From contig JAJQHJ010000001.1 in assembly GCA_021199795.1 (NCBI GenBank), forward strand, positions 17,010-81,009: DNA of 64,000 nt, written 5' to 3'. This DNA comes from Oscillospiraceae bacterium (GTDB lineage Bacteria > Bacillota > Clostridia > Oscillospirales > Ruminococcaceae). This document shows positions 35,320 to 44,760 of the stretch, piece by piece; position 1 is the first letter of the stretch; every line of letters starts with the position of its first letter. Position numbers and translations under genes: made by a program. The notes under the pieces are model-generated. The model made no database searches. It saw nothing but the letters and a program-made list of their open reading frames with translations, and was not told the origin of the DNA.

Positions 35320-36851
35320 CATCCATTCTCCCAATACTTTCTGTCAAGGCAACGGTATCTGACAGCCTGTGCAACGTGCTTGCGGTCGATTCGCTCCTCA
35401 CCGTCCATGTCTGCCATTGTTCTTGAGACCTTGAGGATTCGATCATACGCTCTGGCTGAAAGCCCGAGACGGTCGAACACTTCGCCTAGGAGCGTGTTGG
35501 CTTCATCTGTCAGAGGGCAGACTTCATGAAGAAGCTCAGAGGTGATTCTGGCGTTGCATGTGATACCGGTACCCTTGTATCTCTCATTCTGTATTTCCCT
35601 TGCCTTTTGAACACGCTCGCGGATAGCAGCACTCGATTCCTCTTTCTTTGTGGAGGAGATATTCTCGTACTCTACAGGTGCCACTTCAATATGCAAATCG
35701 AATCTGTCGAGAAGCGGTCCCGAAATCTTTGAGAGATACTGCGAAACCTGCCTCTGGGTGCAGACACATTTCTTTTTCGGATGACCATAGTAGCCGCAGG
35801 GACAGGGGTTCATCGCTGCTACGAGCATTATATTTGATGGGTATGTAACCGTTCCGGATGCCCGGGAAATTGTCACCTTTCCGTCCTCAATGGGCTGGCG
35901 GAGAATTTCGAGGGTTGAACGTGAGAACTCGGCTAATTCATCAAGGAAAAGGAGTCCATTATGAGCAAGGGAGATTTCACCGGGGTGAGGGATTCCTCCA
36001 CCGCCAGCAAGACCGGCTGTTGAAACGGTGTGGTGCGGCGAGCGGAATGGTCTTTCGGTTACGAGTGGGGCATTCTTATCTATGAGACCTGCTATCGAGT
36101 AGATGTTTGTGGTCTCAATTGACTCCTCAAAGGTCATCTTCGGAAGAATTGACGGAAGACGCTTTGCGAGCATACTCTTGCCGGAACCGGGAGAGCCTAT
36201 CATCAGAAGATTATGTCCTCCACAAGCGGCTACTTCAAGAGCTTTCTTTGCAAATTGCTGACCCTTGACATCGGCAAAATCGAGAAGGTCGCCGGTATTG
36301 CTTTCAGCCGGAACGTAGGGCGGTGCTTTTTCGATGACTATATCGCCGCTCAAGCAGTGTGCAAGCTCACTCAGCGATTCAACGCCATAAACTTCAATAC
36401 CCTCAACAACGGAAGCTTCATAGGCATTTTCCTTTGGAACGTATATCTTCTTTAGCCCCATTCGCTGGGCAAATATTGTCATAGGAAGAACGCCATTTAT
36501 AGGGCGAAGCTCTCCGCTCAGGGAAAGCTCACCTATAAAACAGCAATTCTCTGTTCGATCAGCAGGAAAAGCTCCGGATGCAGCTAAAATGGCTGTGGCA
36601 ATTGCCAGGTCATGTGAGGAGCCACTTTTTTTGACATCAGCAGGTGCGAGATTTACCATGATGTTCAAAACTGGGAAGCGGAGCATTGACGAACGAAACG
36701 CCGATCGAATTCTCTCACGGGACTCTTTTACTGCGGCATCTGCAAGCCCTATTATCTCAAACCGATCCATGCCCCTTGAGGCTTCTACTTCAACGCTGAC
36801 CTCAAAGGCGTTCATTCCAAACAACCCGACACTCTTGACTAACGAAAACAT
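35319..36851 (-). CDS. comM: YifB/ComM family Mg-chelatase-like AAA ATPase
   Basis: The 510-residue protein has an N-terminal Lon-like fold ([20 protein letters not shown]), Walker [16 protein letters not shown], Walker [11 protein letters not shown], and a C-terminal Mg-chelatase domain with PCGYYGHP. ComM is a hexameric branch-migration helicase for integrating transformed DNA. The ATG at 36851 has AAAGGA 9 bases upstream; the ATG at 36860 is too close to it. First gene of a comM-ispDF unit. Confidence 0.93.
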   Translation of the reverse strand: MFSLVKSVGLFGMNAFEVSVEVEASRGMDRFEIIGLADAAVKESRERIRSAFRSSMLRFPVLNIMVNLAPADVKKSGSSHDLAIATAILAASGAFPADRTENCCFIGELSLSGELRPINGVLPMTIFAQRMGLKKIYVPKENAYEASVVEGIEVYGVESLSELAHCLSGDIVIEKAPPYVPAESNTGDLLDFADVKGQQFAKKALEVAACGGHNLLMIGSPGSGKSMLAKRLPSILPKMTFEESIETTNIYSIAGLIDKNAPLVTERPFRSPHHTVSTAGLAGGGGIPHPGEISLAHNGLLFLDELAEFSRSTLEILRQPIEDGKVTISRASGTVTYPSNIMLVAAMNPCPCGYYGHPKKKCVCTQRQVSQYLSKISGPLLDRFDLHIEVAPVEYENISSTKKEESSAAIRERVQKAREIQNERYKGTGITCNARITSELLHEVCPLTDEANTLLGEVFDRLGLSARAYDRILKVSRTMADMDGEERIDRKHVAQAVRYRCLDRKYWENG

Positions 36852-36893
36852 ACCACTCATTCCTTTCCTGCTAACGCCATAAACTATTATACT

Positions 36894-36922
36894 ATTCTAC
36901 ATTATTTTCAAGCGTTATTCAA
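36894..36922 (-). promoter_or_regulatory. Promoter of comM-ispDF
   Basis: Minus strand: TTGAAT (36922-36917), 17-base spacer, TAGAAT (36899-36894). Divergent to the xpaC-telA promoter. Confidence 0.65.
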
Positions 36923-36993
36923 GGGCTATCAGGGTCAATCTTAAAAAAATCCCCAAAAAATTCGTGCAAAAATCACGTTAAACCGTTCATTAG

Positions 36994-37025
36994 CACTTGT
37001 CAAGTGATAAAAAAAGCTGTATAAT
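36994..37025 (+). promoter_or_regulatory. Promoter of xpaC-telA with a palindrome over the -35 box
   Basis: TTGTCA (36997-37002), 17-base spacer, TATAAT (37020-37025). A 13-base perfect palindrome CACTTGTCAAGTG (36994-37006) covers the -35 box and is a candidate operator. Confidence 0.7.
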
Positions 37026-37066
37026 TAGATAAACGGGAATGACATTAAAGAAATGAGAGGAATAGC

Positions 37067-38257
37067 ATGGCGAACAATAGTTGGAATTGGGAAGACTTGG
37101 GCAACGACATTCGTGATGTCATTGATAAAGCGATTTATTCTCAGGATTATAGCGAAATGAACGAGTCAGTTCGCAATCTTGTTGGAAATGTTATAAACAT
37201 GGGCACTGGTATGCTCAGAAGAGCAACCGGCGGCGGTTCTGGTTCTTACTATGACGAGTCGGACGCCGGCAGTTCAGATAACGATGCAAATTCGACCCCT
37301 AAAGTGGTCCCATCCGCAAATAATCTGCCTGCACTCTATGGTAATCCGCAAAAGATTACATCAGGCGGAATTATGAAGATAGTCGGCGGAGTCGTGCTTG
37401 CTGGCGGCGGTTTTTGCCTTTCAGTGCTGATCGATTTAGTAGGATGGATGTTCTGGCTTGATTTCGGACTGTTTACTGTCCTGCCTACTATAATTGGCGT
37501 GGCTGTCGGGCTACCGTTGGCTATAAGCGGCGGCAGACAATTGGGCTTTGCTAACAGGTTCAAGATATACCGGCAAACTTTGGGTTCGAAGACATACTGT
37601 GCGATTGAAAAGCTTGCGCAAAAAGTCGGAATGAGCGCGAAAAAGGTTCGTAAAGAACTCAAGAGAATGATAGATGACGGGCTGTTTCTGGAGGGTCACC
37701 TTGACGATAAGCAGACTATTCTGATAACCAGTGATGCAACCTACGAGGACTACCAGAAAAGTCTTATAAAGCAGGCTGAGCAATCTGTTAAGGCTGCGGC
37801 TAAGGAAAGGCAGTCTGAAAAGGATGCAAAGGTGCAGGAGGTCTTAGACAAGGGCAATGCATTCATAGCTCAGATAAGAGCCTGCAACGACGCTATTCCA
37901 GGTGAGGAGATTTCGGAAAAAATTTCCCGTATGGAGCTTATAGTAAGACGGATTTTCGAGAGAGCTGAGACAAATCCGGAAATTGTTCCTGACTTAAAGA
38001 AGCTGATGGATTACTATCTTCCGATGACCGTGAAGCTTCTTAATGCCTACGCTGATATGGACAAACAGCCGGTTCAGGGCGAAAATATCCAGGCTTCGAA
38101 GCGTGAGATTGAGGATACACTTGACACACTCAATCTGGCGTTTGAAAAGCTACTTGACGAGCTGTTCTCGGACACCGCTATGGACGTTTCGAGCGATATC
38201 TCTGTCCTCAATACTCTTCTTGCACAGGAGGGTCTCACCGGGGACGATTTCAAATAA
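37067..38257 (+). CDS. XpaC-like protein (5-bromo-4-chloroindolyl phosphate hydrolysis family)
   Basis: The 396-residue protein has a short N-terminal amphipathic region, two adjacent membrane segments around residues 105-150 (GGVVLAGGGFCLSVLI and TVLPTIIGVAVGL), then a helical cytoplasmic domain. The layout is that of XpaC/YceN proteins, which pair with TelA and are linked to toxic-anion or envelope stress in Firmicutes. The biochemical role is unknown. GAGAGGA precedes the ATG. Confidence 0.78.
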   Translation: MANNSWNWEDLGNDIRDVIDKAIYSQDYSEMNESVRNLVGNVINMGTGMLRRATGGGSGSYYDESDAGSSDNDANSTPKVVPSANNLPALYGNPQKITSGGIMKIVGGVVLAGGGFCLSVLIDLVGWMFWLDFGLFTVLPTIIGVAVGLPLAISGGRQLGFANRFKIYRQTLGSKTYCAIEKLAQKVGMSAKKVRKELKRMIDDGLFLEGHLDDKQTILITSDATYEDYQKSLIKQAEQSVKAAAKERQSEKDAKVQEVLDKGNAFIAQIRACNDAIPGEEISEKISRMELIVRRIFERAETNPEIVPDLKKLMDYYLPMTVKLLNAYADMDKQPVQGENIQASKREIEDTLDTLNLAFEKLLDELFSDTAMDVSSDISVLNTLLAQEGLTGDDFK

Positions 38258-38310
38258 GAGCAAAATTAACAGTAACATAAAAATCAAACATCAAGAACAG
38301 GAGCATGACT

Positions 38311-39465
38311 ATGGACAATGTAAACGATAAGGAATTCACTGGCGTTCCGGAGCTGACACTTGAGCCTGATCTCGAAACAGAGGCTATGGCTGAGATTGTT
38401 GAAGCTGATAAGAAGCCCACTCAGATTGCGGAAACTCCTCTTTCCCCCGAGGAGCAGAAAGCTGTTTCTGATTTTGCCGCCAAAATCGACGTTGAGAACA
38501 CCGCCCAGATTATGCAGTACGGTGCCAGCACTCAAAAGAAGATGGCAGATTTTTCAGATGCCGCTCTGGCAAGCGTCCGCACTCAGGATTTAGGCGAGGT
38601 CGGAGACCTGATTTCAAGCATGGTCAACGAGCTCAAGGGCATCAACGAGGAGGAAGAAAAGGGCTTCTTAGGATTCTTCCGCAAGCAATCAAACAAGCTT
38701 GAAGCTATGAAAACCAAGTATGCCAAGGCTGAAGTAAATGTCGAGAAGATCGGTGACGCTCTCCAGCAGCATCAGGTAAGGCTTCTCAAGGACTCTGCTG
38801 TTCTTGACAAGATGTATGACCAGAATTTAGCCTACTTCAAGGAGCTGACCATGTACATCATGGCAGGCAAGCAGAAGCTTGAGGAGGTACGCGGCGGTAA
38901 GCTCAAGGAGCTTGAAGCTAAAGCTAAGGAAACAGGTCTTGCCGAGGATGCACAGGCAGCGAGAGACCTTAGTGACAAGTGCGACAGATTTGAGAAGAAG
39001 ATTCACGACCTTGAACTCACAAGAGCTATCTCTATCCAGACTGCTCCTCAGATCCGCATGATTCAGAATAACGACAACGTTATGGTCGAGAAGATTCAGA
39101 CCACCTTGAATAACACCATTCCCCTCTGGAAGAACCAGATGGTTCTGGCTCTCGGAATTGAGCACTCCACCGAAGCGGCTCAGGCTCAGAGACAGGTTAC
39201 CGACATCACAAATGCTCTTCTCAAGCAGAACTCAGAGAAGCTCCACACCGCTTCTGTTGAAACTGCTCAGGAAGCAGAGAGAGGAATTGTCGACATCGAG
39301 ACCCTGAAGCAGACCAATGAGGAGCTCATCCAGACTCTTGACGACGTCATGAAGATTCAGTCGGATGGCAGAGCCGCAAGACTTGCCGCTGAGGCTGAAA
39401 TGGTCAAGATGGAGGATGACCTCAAGCAGAAGCTTTTACAGATTCGTAACGGCGATGAAGCCTGA
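38311..39465 (+). CDS. TelA-family toxic anion resistance protein
   Basis: The 384-residue protein is mostly helical and coiled, with the family features QIMQYGASTQKKMADFSD, GFFRKQSNK, and a long alpha-helical C-terminal part. TelA-like proteins (YceH in Bacillus) confer tellurite resistance in some hosts, but the normal role is unclear. GGAG lies 7 bases before the ATG at 38311. It follows xpaC by 53 bases. Confidence 0.85.
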   Translation: MDNVNDKEFTGVPELTLEPDLETEAMAEIVEADKKPTQIAETPLSPEEQKAVSDFAAKIDVENTAQIMQYGASTQKKMADFSDAALASVRTQDLGEVGDLISSMVNELKGINEEEEKGFLGFFRKQSNKLEAMKTKYAKAEVNVEKIGDALQQHQVRLLKDSAVLDKMYDQNLAYFKELTMYIMAGKQKLEEVRGGKLKELEAKAKETGLAEDAQAARDLSDKCDRFEKKIHDLELTRAISIQTAPQIRMIQNNDNVMVEKIQTTLNNTIPLWKNQMVLALGIEHSTEAAQAQRQVTDITNALLKQNSEKLHTASVETAQEAERGIVDIETLKQTNEELIQTLDDVMKIQSDGRAARLAAEAEMVKMEDDLKQKLLQIRNGDEA

Positions 39466-39509
39466 AGCTGATCGCTGACAAATAAAATACATTGAAAGGG
39501 CGCATTACT

Positions 39510-41249
39510 ATGAGTGAATTAAGACCAAGCGAAAACGAGCTTTACAAGCTCTGGTTAGAAAACACAACCGAAGATCCCGATTTGATCGAAGAGCTTAAGT
39601 CGGTTGAAGGAGACGAGGAGGCTATAAAAGACCGCTTCTATCGTGACCTCGAATTCGGAACTGGTGGACTCAGAGGAGTTATAGGTGCTGGAACCTACAG
39701 GCTCAACATCTACACAATAAGAAGAGCTACTCAGGGACTGGCTGACTACGTAAACGAGGCATATCCCGGTCAGGATAATGCTGTTGCTATTGCATATGAT
39801 TCAAGAATCAAGTCGGATTTGTTCTCAAAGGAAGCTGCAAGAGTTCTTGCAGGAAACGGAATCAAGGCTTATATCTACAGCGAGCTTATGCCTACACCTA
39901 TGCTTTCATGGGCTGTAAGGACGCTTCATTGCAAGGCTGGTATTGTCTGCACTGCTTCACACAACCCCTCGAAATACAACGGCTACAAGGCATACGGCTC
40001 AGACGGTTGCCAGATGACCATTGAAGCTGCTGACACAGTTCTTGGGAAAATCAATGCAACTCCCATGTTTGGCGGAGCTAAGCTTGTCGGATTCGATGAG
40101 GGTCTTGCAAGTGGAATGATTGAGTATATCTCTCAGGATGTTATAACTGCTTACTTGGACGAAGTCCAGAAGCAGCAGATTCACCCGGAGGTCTGCGCTG
40201 CAAGTGGCTTGAAAGTTGTCTATACTCCTCTTAACGGCACAGGAAACAAGCCTGTAAGAGCAATACTCAAGAGAATCGGTGTAAACGATGTCACCGTCGT
40301 TCCCGAGCAGGAAAATCCGGATGGTCACTTCCCCACCTGCCCGTTTCCGAACCCAGAAATCAAGGAAGCTTTGCACTTGGGATTAGAACTCTGCAAGACT
40401 GTAAAGCCAGATTTGCTTTTGGCTACTGACCCCGACTGCGACAGAGTTGGTATCGCTGTTCCCGATAAGGACGGAAACTACGTCCTCTTCAGCGGAAACG
40501 AAGTCGGAGCTATGCTCCTTGAATACATCTGCAAGGAGAGAATCAAGCTCGGCACTATGCCCGAGAAGCCGGTTGCAGTCAAGTCAATCGTTTCCACCGC
40601 AATTGCTGACGCTATCGCTGCTGACTACGGAGTTGAAATGAGAGACGTTCTGACCGGATTCAAGTTTATTGGCGAGCAGATTGGTTACCTCGAAGCGGCT
40701 GGTGAAGCAAATAGATACATATTCGGCTTTGAGGAGAGCTATGGTTATCTTGCTGGCTCATATGTCAGAGACAAGGACGCCGTTGTCGGCTCTATGATGA
40801 TTTGCGAAATGGCGGCTTACTACCGTTCGATCGGCGTTTCCCTCCTCGATGCAAGAGAGGCAATGTATAAGAAGTACGGCAACTATGTCCACACCGTTGA
40901 GAGCTTCGTCTGCGAGGGTGCTGCCGGCATGGCTGAAATGGCTAGAATTATGGGCGACCTCCACGAGAATCCTCCAAAGGAAATTGCAGGCTTCAAGGTT
41001 GTGGCACTTGTCGATTACCTCAAGAAGACCGACACTGACCTTGTTACAGGCGAATCAAAGGGCATCGACCTCCCGAAGTCGGATGTTCTCAAGTTCACCC
41101 TCGAAAACAAGGCAACCGTCATCATCCGTCCCTCCGGCACCGAGCCGAAGATCAAGGCTTACTACACCACTATCGCGGCTGTAAGAGAAGATGCAGTTGA
41201 GCTTGGACAGAAGATAGCCAAGGAGTTTAAGGCGTCCTTAGGGTTCTGA
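39510..41249 (+). CDS. Phosphoglucomutase / phosphomannomutase (PgcA-type)
   Basis: The 579-residue alpha-D-phosphohexomutase has the active-site serine loop TASHNPSKYNGYK, the metal-binding DPDCDRVG, the sugar-binding GFEESYGYL and the phosphate-binding RPSGTEPK. It interconverts glucose-1- and glucose-6-phosphate. Length fits the clostridial PgcA type (about 575). The ATG at 39510 has AAAGGG 9 bases upstream. It is closed by a terminator. Confidence 0.94.
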   Translation: MSELRPSENELYKLWLENTTEDPDLIEELKSVEGDEEAIKDRFYRDLEFGTGGLRGVIGAGTYRLNIYTIRRATQGLADYVNEAYPGQDNAVAIAYDSRIKSDLFSKEAARVLAGNGIKAYIYSELMPTPMLSWAVRTLHCKAGIVCTASHNPSKYNGYKAYGSDGCQMTIEAADTVLGKINATPMFGGAKLVGFDEGLASGMIEYISQDVITAYLDEVQKQQIHPEVCAASGLKVVYTPLNGTGNKPVRAILKRIGVNDVTVVPEQENPDGHFPTCPFPNPEIKEALHLGLELCKTVKPDLLLATDPDCDRVGIAVPDKDGNYVLFSGNEVGAMLLEYICKERIKLGTMPEKPVAVKSIVSTAIADAIAADYGVEMRDVLTGFKFIGEQIGYLEAAGEANRYIFGFEESYGYLAGSYVRDKDAVVGSMMICEMAAYYRSIGVSLLDAREAMYKKYGNYVHTVESFVCEGAAGMAEMARIMGDLHENPPKEIAGFKVVALVDYLKKTDTDLVTGESKGIDLPKSDVLKFTLENKATVIIRPSGTEPKIKAYYTTIAAVREDAVELGQKIAKEFKASLGF

Positions 41250-41272
41250 TTAACCCAAAATAACATGAAATT

Positions 41273-41307
41273 GCGGCAGAATCAAAAAGTTGGTTCTGCC
41301 GCTTTTT
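41273..41307 (+). terminator. Rho-independent terminator after the phosphoglucomutase gene
   Basis: Stem GCGGCAGAA (41273-41281) with TTCTGCCGC (41294-41302), extendable inwards by two pairs, then five T residues. Confidence 0.88.
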
Positions 41308-41348
41308 GACAACTATCGGTTCTAAATGCAGATGTTAATTTTAGTTGC

Positions 41349-41377
41349 TTGCCTTTGACGTCACCACCGTGTATAAT
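41349..41377 (+). promoter_or_regulatory. Promoter of the XRE-SdpI regulator gene
   Basis: TTGCCT (41349-41354), 17-base spacer, TATAAT (41372-41377), 33 bases before the ATG. Confidence 0.6.
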
Positions 41378-41410
41378 CATTATAGTAAAAATTACAGCTG
41401 AGGTGAGCAT

Positions 41411-42280
41411 ATGATAAGCGAAAACATTAAGCTATGCCGGATTGAATCAGGAATGAGTCAGGAAGAACTGGCTGAAAAGCTTGGAGTAGTAAGACAAACC
41501 GTATCTAAGTGGGAAAATAATTTATCAGTGCCGGACGCCGACATCCTTATCAGAATGGCGGAACTTCTTGATGTTCCTGTCAACCGACTTCTCGGAGTGT
41601 CGGACATTCATAATGAAGACTTGTCATTGGAAATTTCCGAGCTAAGGAAAGAACTCGAAACCGAGAACATGAAAAAATCCCGTATGCAAGAGATAGCAAA
41701 AGCGCGAGGGTGGATAATACTCATTTCTTTAATTTCTCTGATTGCGATGCTAAGTATAGGCAATGAAATCGTCTCGATGGTCGTGTCAATAGTGCTTTTA
41801 CTTTTAGCTTGCATAGTACTCTACAAGAATATAGATTTGCTGACCGAATCCGAAGACATCTCCAAAAAGAAAGCTGTTCGATTTACAACTATCTTCGATA
41901 TATGCCTATTGGCACTGTGTCTAGTGTTTGCAATTATTATAAAATCCGATGTGATCTCTGATTCTGAGAAATCAGAAGAAATATTTGCGATGCTATTGAT
42001 GGTTACAGTTATGTTTGTAGGAGGGATTATAACTCCTCGCCTTCCATTCACCAATCATACTGGGTTAAGGCTACCGTGGACTGTGGCAGATGAGGACACA
42101 TGGAATTTGGCTCACAAAGTTATCGGGATAATATCATTACCGCTTACGATATTATTCATCGCCTCATATCTGACGATAGACTATCCTGCAGTTGTTGCAA
42201 CAGTAACTATAATATTGTGGATTGGAATTCCCGGTGTTATCTCGGGCATATTCTTCCTAAAGAAGGTCAAAAGAAAGTGA
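41411..42280 (+). CDS. XRE-family regulator fused to an SdpI-like membrane domain
   Basis: The 289-residue protein has an N-terminal Xre helix-turn-helix (residues 1-65, SQEELAEKLGVVRQTVSKWE), then a short charged coil (about 75-98), then about six membrane segments. Within these the NHTGLRLPWTVADEDTWNLAHK motif resembles SdpI/YhfL-type immunity or sensor proteins. It is probably a one-component, membrane-bound regulator that responds to envelope or peptide stress. GAGGTG precedes the ATG. Confidence 0.8.
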   Translation: MISENIKLCRIESGMSQEELAEKLGVVRQTVSKWENNLSVPDADILIRMAELLDVPVNRLLGVSDIHNEDLSLEISELRKELETENMKKSRMQEIAKARGWIILISLISLIAMLSIGNEIVSMVVSIVLLLLACIVLYKNIDLLTESEDISKKKAVRFTTIFDICLLALCLVFAIIIKSDVISDSEKSEEIFAMLLMVTVMFVGGIITPRLPFTNHTGLRLPWTVADEDTWNLAHKVIGIISLPLTILFIASYLTIDYPAVVATVTIILWIGIPGVISGIFFLKKVKRK

Positions 42281-42294
42281 TAAATCATAGCGTA

Positions 42295-42327
42295 AAAAGC
42301 CCGCAGGTTTTGAATCTGCGGGCTTTT
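42295..42327. terminator. Bidirectional terminator between convergent genes
   Basis: Stem AAAAGCCCGCAG (42295-42306) with CTGCGGGCTTTT (42316-42327), nine-base loop, T-runs in both directions. It serves both the XRE gene and the aminopeptidase gene. Confidence 0.88.
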
Positions 42328-42342
42328 CTGTTACGAATAAAA

Positions 42343-43596
42343 TCAGTTGAATTCTGCGGTGAAGTTGCCGTTTTCGAAAATCTGGACAGCTTTGCCCTCG
42401 TGAGTGTAGCCGACAATTGACAGGTCGGGAGCACCGACCATGAAGTCGACATGGATCATCGAGTCGTTTACGCCCATAGCGTCGAAGTCCTCTTTCTTCA
42501 GATCCTCGAAGCCCTCAACGCAGTCGTTGAAGCCTCTGCCGAGAGCGATGTGGCAGCTGGCGTTCTCATCAAAGAGGGTGTTATAATAGAGAATGTTCTG
42601 CTTGTTGATGGGAGACTCGCATGGAACGAGTGCTACTTCACCGATCATTGATGCACCCTCATCCATGGTGACCATCTTCTCAATGAGCTCCTTGTCCTTG
42701 TCTTTCTCTGCGCCGAAGTCAACGACCTTGCCATCCTTGAACTCAAACCAGAAGTTCTCAATAAGCTGACCCTGATAGGAAAGAGGCTTTGTGGAGACTA
42801 CCTTGCCCTCTGCCTTGCCCTTTTCGGGAGTGGTGAACACTTCTATTGTGGGCATATTCGGGTTGAAGTATCTGCCGTTGAGGTCGGTCTCTCCGCCGCC
42901 GCACCATCTGCCCTTAGGCATCATCCAGACCTTGAAGTCGGTGCCGTTTGAAGACTTATATTCAAGTCTCTCGAAGTGATAAGCGTTGAGCTTTGCACAC
43001 TTCGTCTTGAAGTCTTCATTGACCTGGTTCCAGACTTCAATTGGGTCGTTATCGTCTGTTACATAAACAGTTTCGAGAATTGCCTGCCAGAGCTTCTCCA
43101 TTGCCTGGCTCTTGCGAAGACCTGGGAATACTTTCTTTGCCCAAGCTTCACCCGGAACAGCGGCAATTGTCCACTGATGGCGATTCTCCATCTTCTCGGA
43201 ATAGGGCTTTGAAATCTTGTATCTTGCACGGGAAGCTTTCTGCATCTTTTCCATGTTGATGCCCTTGAGACCGTCGGGGTCGCTCGACTCAATCATGATT
43301 CTTGCGGGAAGCTCCTCGCTCTGCCACTTCATCTTCTCCTCCTGCCAAGGAAGAATAGTTGAAAGCGTCTTGACGGAAGCATGTCTGTAGTTGAGCTTGG
43401 TGATGGAATCACAGCCCCACTCGACATTGACTTTCTTTGCACCCGCCTTATAAGCCTCGTCGACAACGAGAGCTGCAAACTCAGCCTGATCAACATCAGC
43501 ATAGACCTGAACAGTCTGTCCCTTTTGCACATTTGCGCCAACTCTAACTATGAGCTTGGCGTACTTTTTTATAGTTGATTTTTTCGTAAGTACCAT
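42343..43596 (-). CDS. M29-family aminopeptidase (AmpS-type)
   Basis: The 417-residue metallopeptidase shows the M29 pattern: GEVALVPCESPIN, LYYNTLFDENASCHIALGRGF and the C-terminal MIHVDFMVGAPDLSIVG, which carry the expected Glu, His and Asp cobalt/zinc ligands. It cleaves N-terminal residues from peptides in the cytoplasm. AAAGGA lies before the ATG. Confidence 0.93.
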   Translation of the reverse strand: MVLTKKSTIKKYAKLIVRVGANVQKGQTVQVYADVDQAEFAALVVDEAYKAGAKKVNVEWGCDSITKLNYRHASVKTLSTILPWQEEKMKWQSEELPARIMIESSDPDGLKGINMEKMQKASRARYKISKPYSEKMENRHQWTIAAVPGEAWAKKVFPGLRKSQAMEKLWQAILETVYVTDDNDPIEVWNQVNEDFKTKCAKLNAYHFERLEYKSSNGTDFKVWMMPKGRWCGGGETDLNGRYFNPNMPTIEVFTTPEKGKAEGKVVSTKPLSYQGQLIENFWFEFKDGKVVDFGAEKDKDKELIEKMVTMDEGASMIGEVALVPCESPINKQNILYYNTLFDENASCHIALGRGFNDCVEGFEDLKKEDFDAMGVNDSMIHVDFMVGAPDLSIVGYTHEGKAVQIFENGNFTAEFN

Positions 43597-43641
43597 TTCC
43601 TTTCAGCATTCAAATCCTGCGGTTTGTCCCGCTCAAAAATA

Positions 43642-43670
43642 AGAATAGCACAACGGAAGCTAAAAGTCAA
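43642..43670 (-). promoter_or_regulatory. Promoter of the M29 aminopeptidase gene
   Basis: Minus strand: TTGACT (43670-43665), 17-base spacer, TATTCT (43647-43642). Confidence 0.68.
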
Positions 43671-43682
43671 TGATTTTGCCTG

Positions 43683-44156
43683 TTATTTCGCCCTTTTCGG
43701 CGAATTTTCAGATACCATGAATTCCGGAAGCAGTCTCAGGTGCGGGATGCTCTCTCCGAAAAGAAAATGCCTTAAAATATCTTCATAGTATATCGCCGGA
43801 ATCGACAACATAAGCCACAGCACCGAATACGGCAGACATATCTGCCCCATTATGTTAAGTGGCAATGCCGAATAGTCCCAGACCTCAAGCCCCATTACGA
43901 CGTTTACTATCACCCCTGAAGTGAACTCCATCACTGTTATAGTCAGGCTACCGAGGCAAGCCTGCCACAAAAGACAAGGCACTTCCCCGCCCTCATCCAT
44001 GCTCCCGATTATCACCAGGCACAGCCCACCAACCAGAAACATCGAAATATGCGAATATCCACGCCAGATTATCTCTAATAGCCCATAAGTAAGCCCGCCG
44101 GCGACAAATATCACAATCCGCTTGGCTACCGAAACCGCCACACTTCTTCCCAGCAT
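43683..44156 (-). CDS. CmpB-like small membrane protein (putative ABC-transporter permease family)
   Basis: The 157-residue protein has about four membrane segments and the family motifs GGLTYGLLEIIWRGYSH, MEFTSGVIVN and GLEVWDYSALPLNIMGQICLPY. The family is called CmpB/ABC_trans_CmpB, but no transporter role is firmly shown. GAGGAG is 8 bases before the ATG. It lies 85 bases beyond the ABC-2 operon and may or may not be part of it. Confidence 0.75.
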   Translation of the reverse strand: MLGRSVAVSVAKRIVIFVAGGLTYGLLEIIWRGYSHISMFLVGGLCLVIIGSMDEGGEVPCLLWQACLGSLTITVMEFTSGVIVNVVMGLEVWDYSALPLNIMGQICLPYSVLWLMLSIPAIYYEDILRHFLFGESIPHLRLLPEFMVSENSPKRAK

Positions 44157-44241
44157 AATAACATCTCCTCAGAATTTCTGGAATTAGTTTTACCGAGACC
44201 AAAGAAATAATACTAAGTGGGATAGATTTTATTGATACTGG

Positions 44242-44760
44242 TTACTTCTCTACTATCCTCACCCTCGCATTCTCGGGATAGAGGGACAGGACGAGGTCGT
44301 AGGGCTTTTCCTTTCCGTTGGTGTCCCAGTCATAGGGATATGGGAGCAGGACAGTCAGAGTTTCGGCGGGGTCTATGGTACATTTCGAGCCAGTATCGGG
44401 ATTCAGGTAGGCGAAGAGATAGGGGTTGATTCCTCCGCCGGAGGTGTAGGCGTATTTCATACAAAAAGAGGAGAGGTCGAGGGTCTTTTCCTCGCCTGTT
44501 GGATTGGTAATTTCAAGGGTCAGGATGAGGTCGGATTCGTCACAATAGCTGAGGACTTCGTCGCCGTAAATCTTCGTGAGCTCTTCTGAAGAATAGATGC
44601 CGTCGTAGGTGCAGGTGAGCTCCAAATCGTGGAATGTGAAAGTCTCACTGATGGAGTAAACGGCTTTTTCGGCGAAATGGTATTCGATGGCGTTGACGTA
44701 TATAACCCTTGCTGTAAAGGCGATAGCGATGACGGCTATTATGGCAATAATTCGTTTCAT
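44242..44760 (-). CDS. Membrane-anchored hypothetical protein, DUF4352/DUF5027-like (last gene of the ABC operon)
   Basis: The 172-residue protein has one N-terminal signal-anchor helix (residues 2-25, no lipobox Cys) and an all-beta extracytoplasmic domain. The segment DLILTLEITNPTGEEKTLDL followed by SSFCMKY resembles part of the lipoprotein at the other end of the operon (VFVSVEVTL...SLSCFWLCYG). I do not recognise its function. The start overlaps the ATPase stop (ATGA). Confidence 0.65.
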   Translation of the reverse strand: MKRIIAIIAVIAIAFTARVIYVNAIEYHFAEKAVYSISETFTFHDLELTCTYDGIYSSEELTKIYGDEVLSYCDESDLILTLEITNPTGEEKTLDLSSFCMKYAYTSGGGINPYLFAYLNPDTGSKCTIDPAETLTVLLPYPYDWDTNGKEKPYDLVLSLYPENARVRIVEK

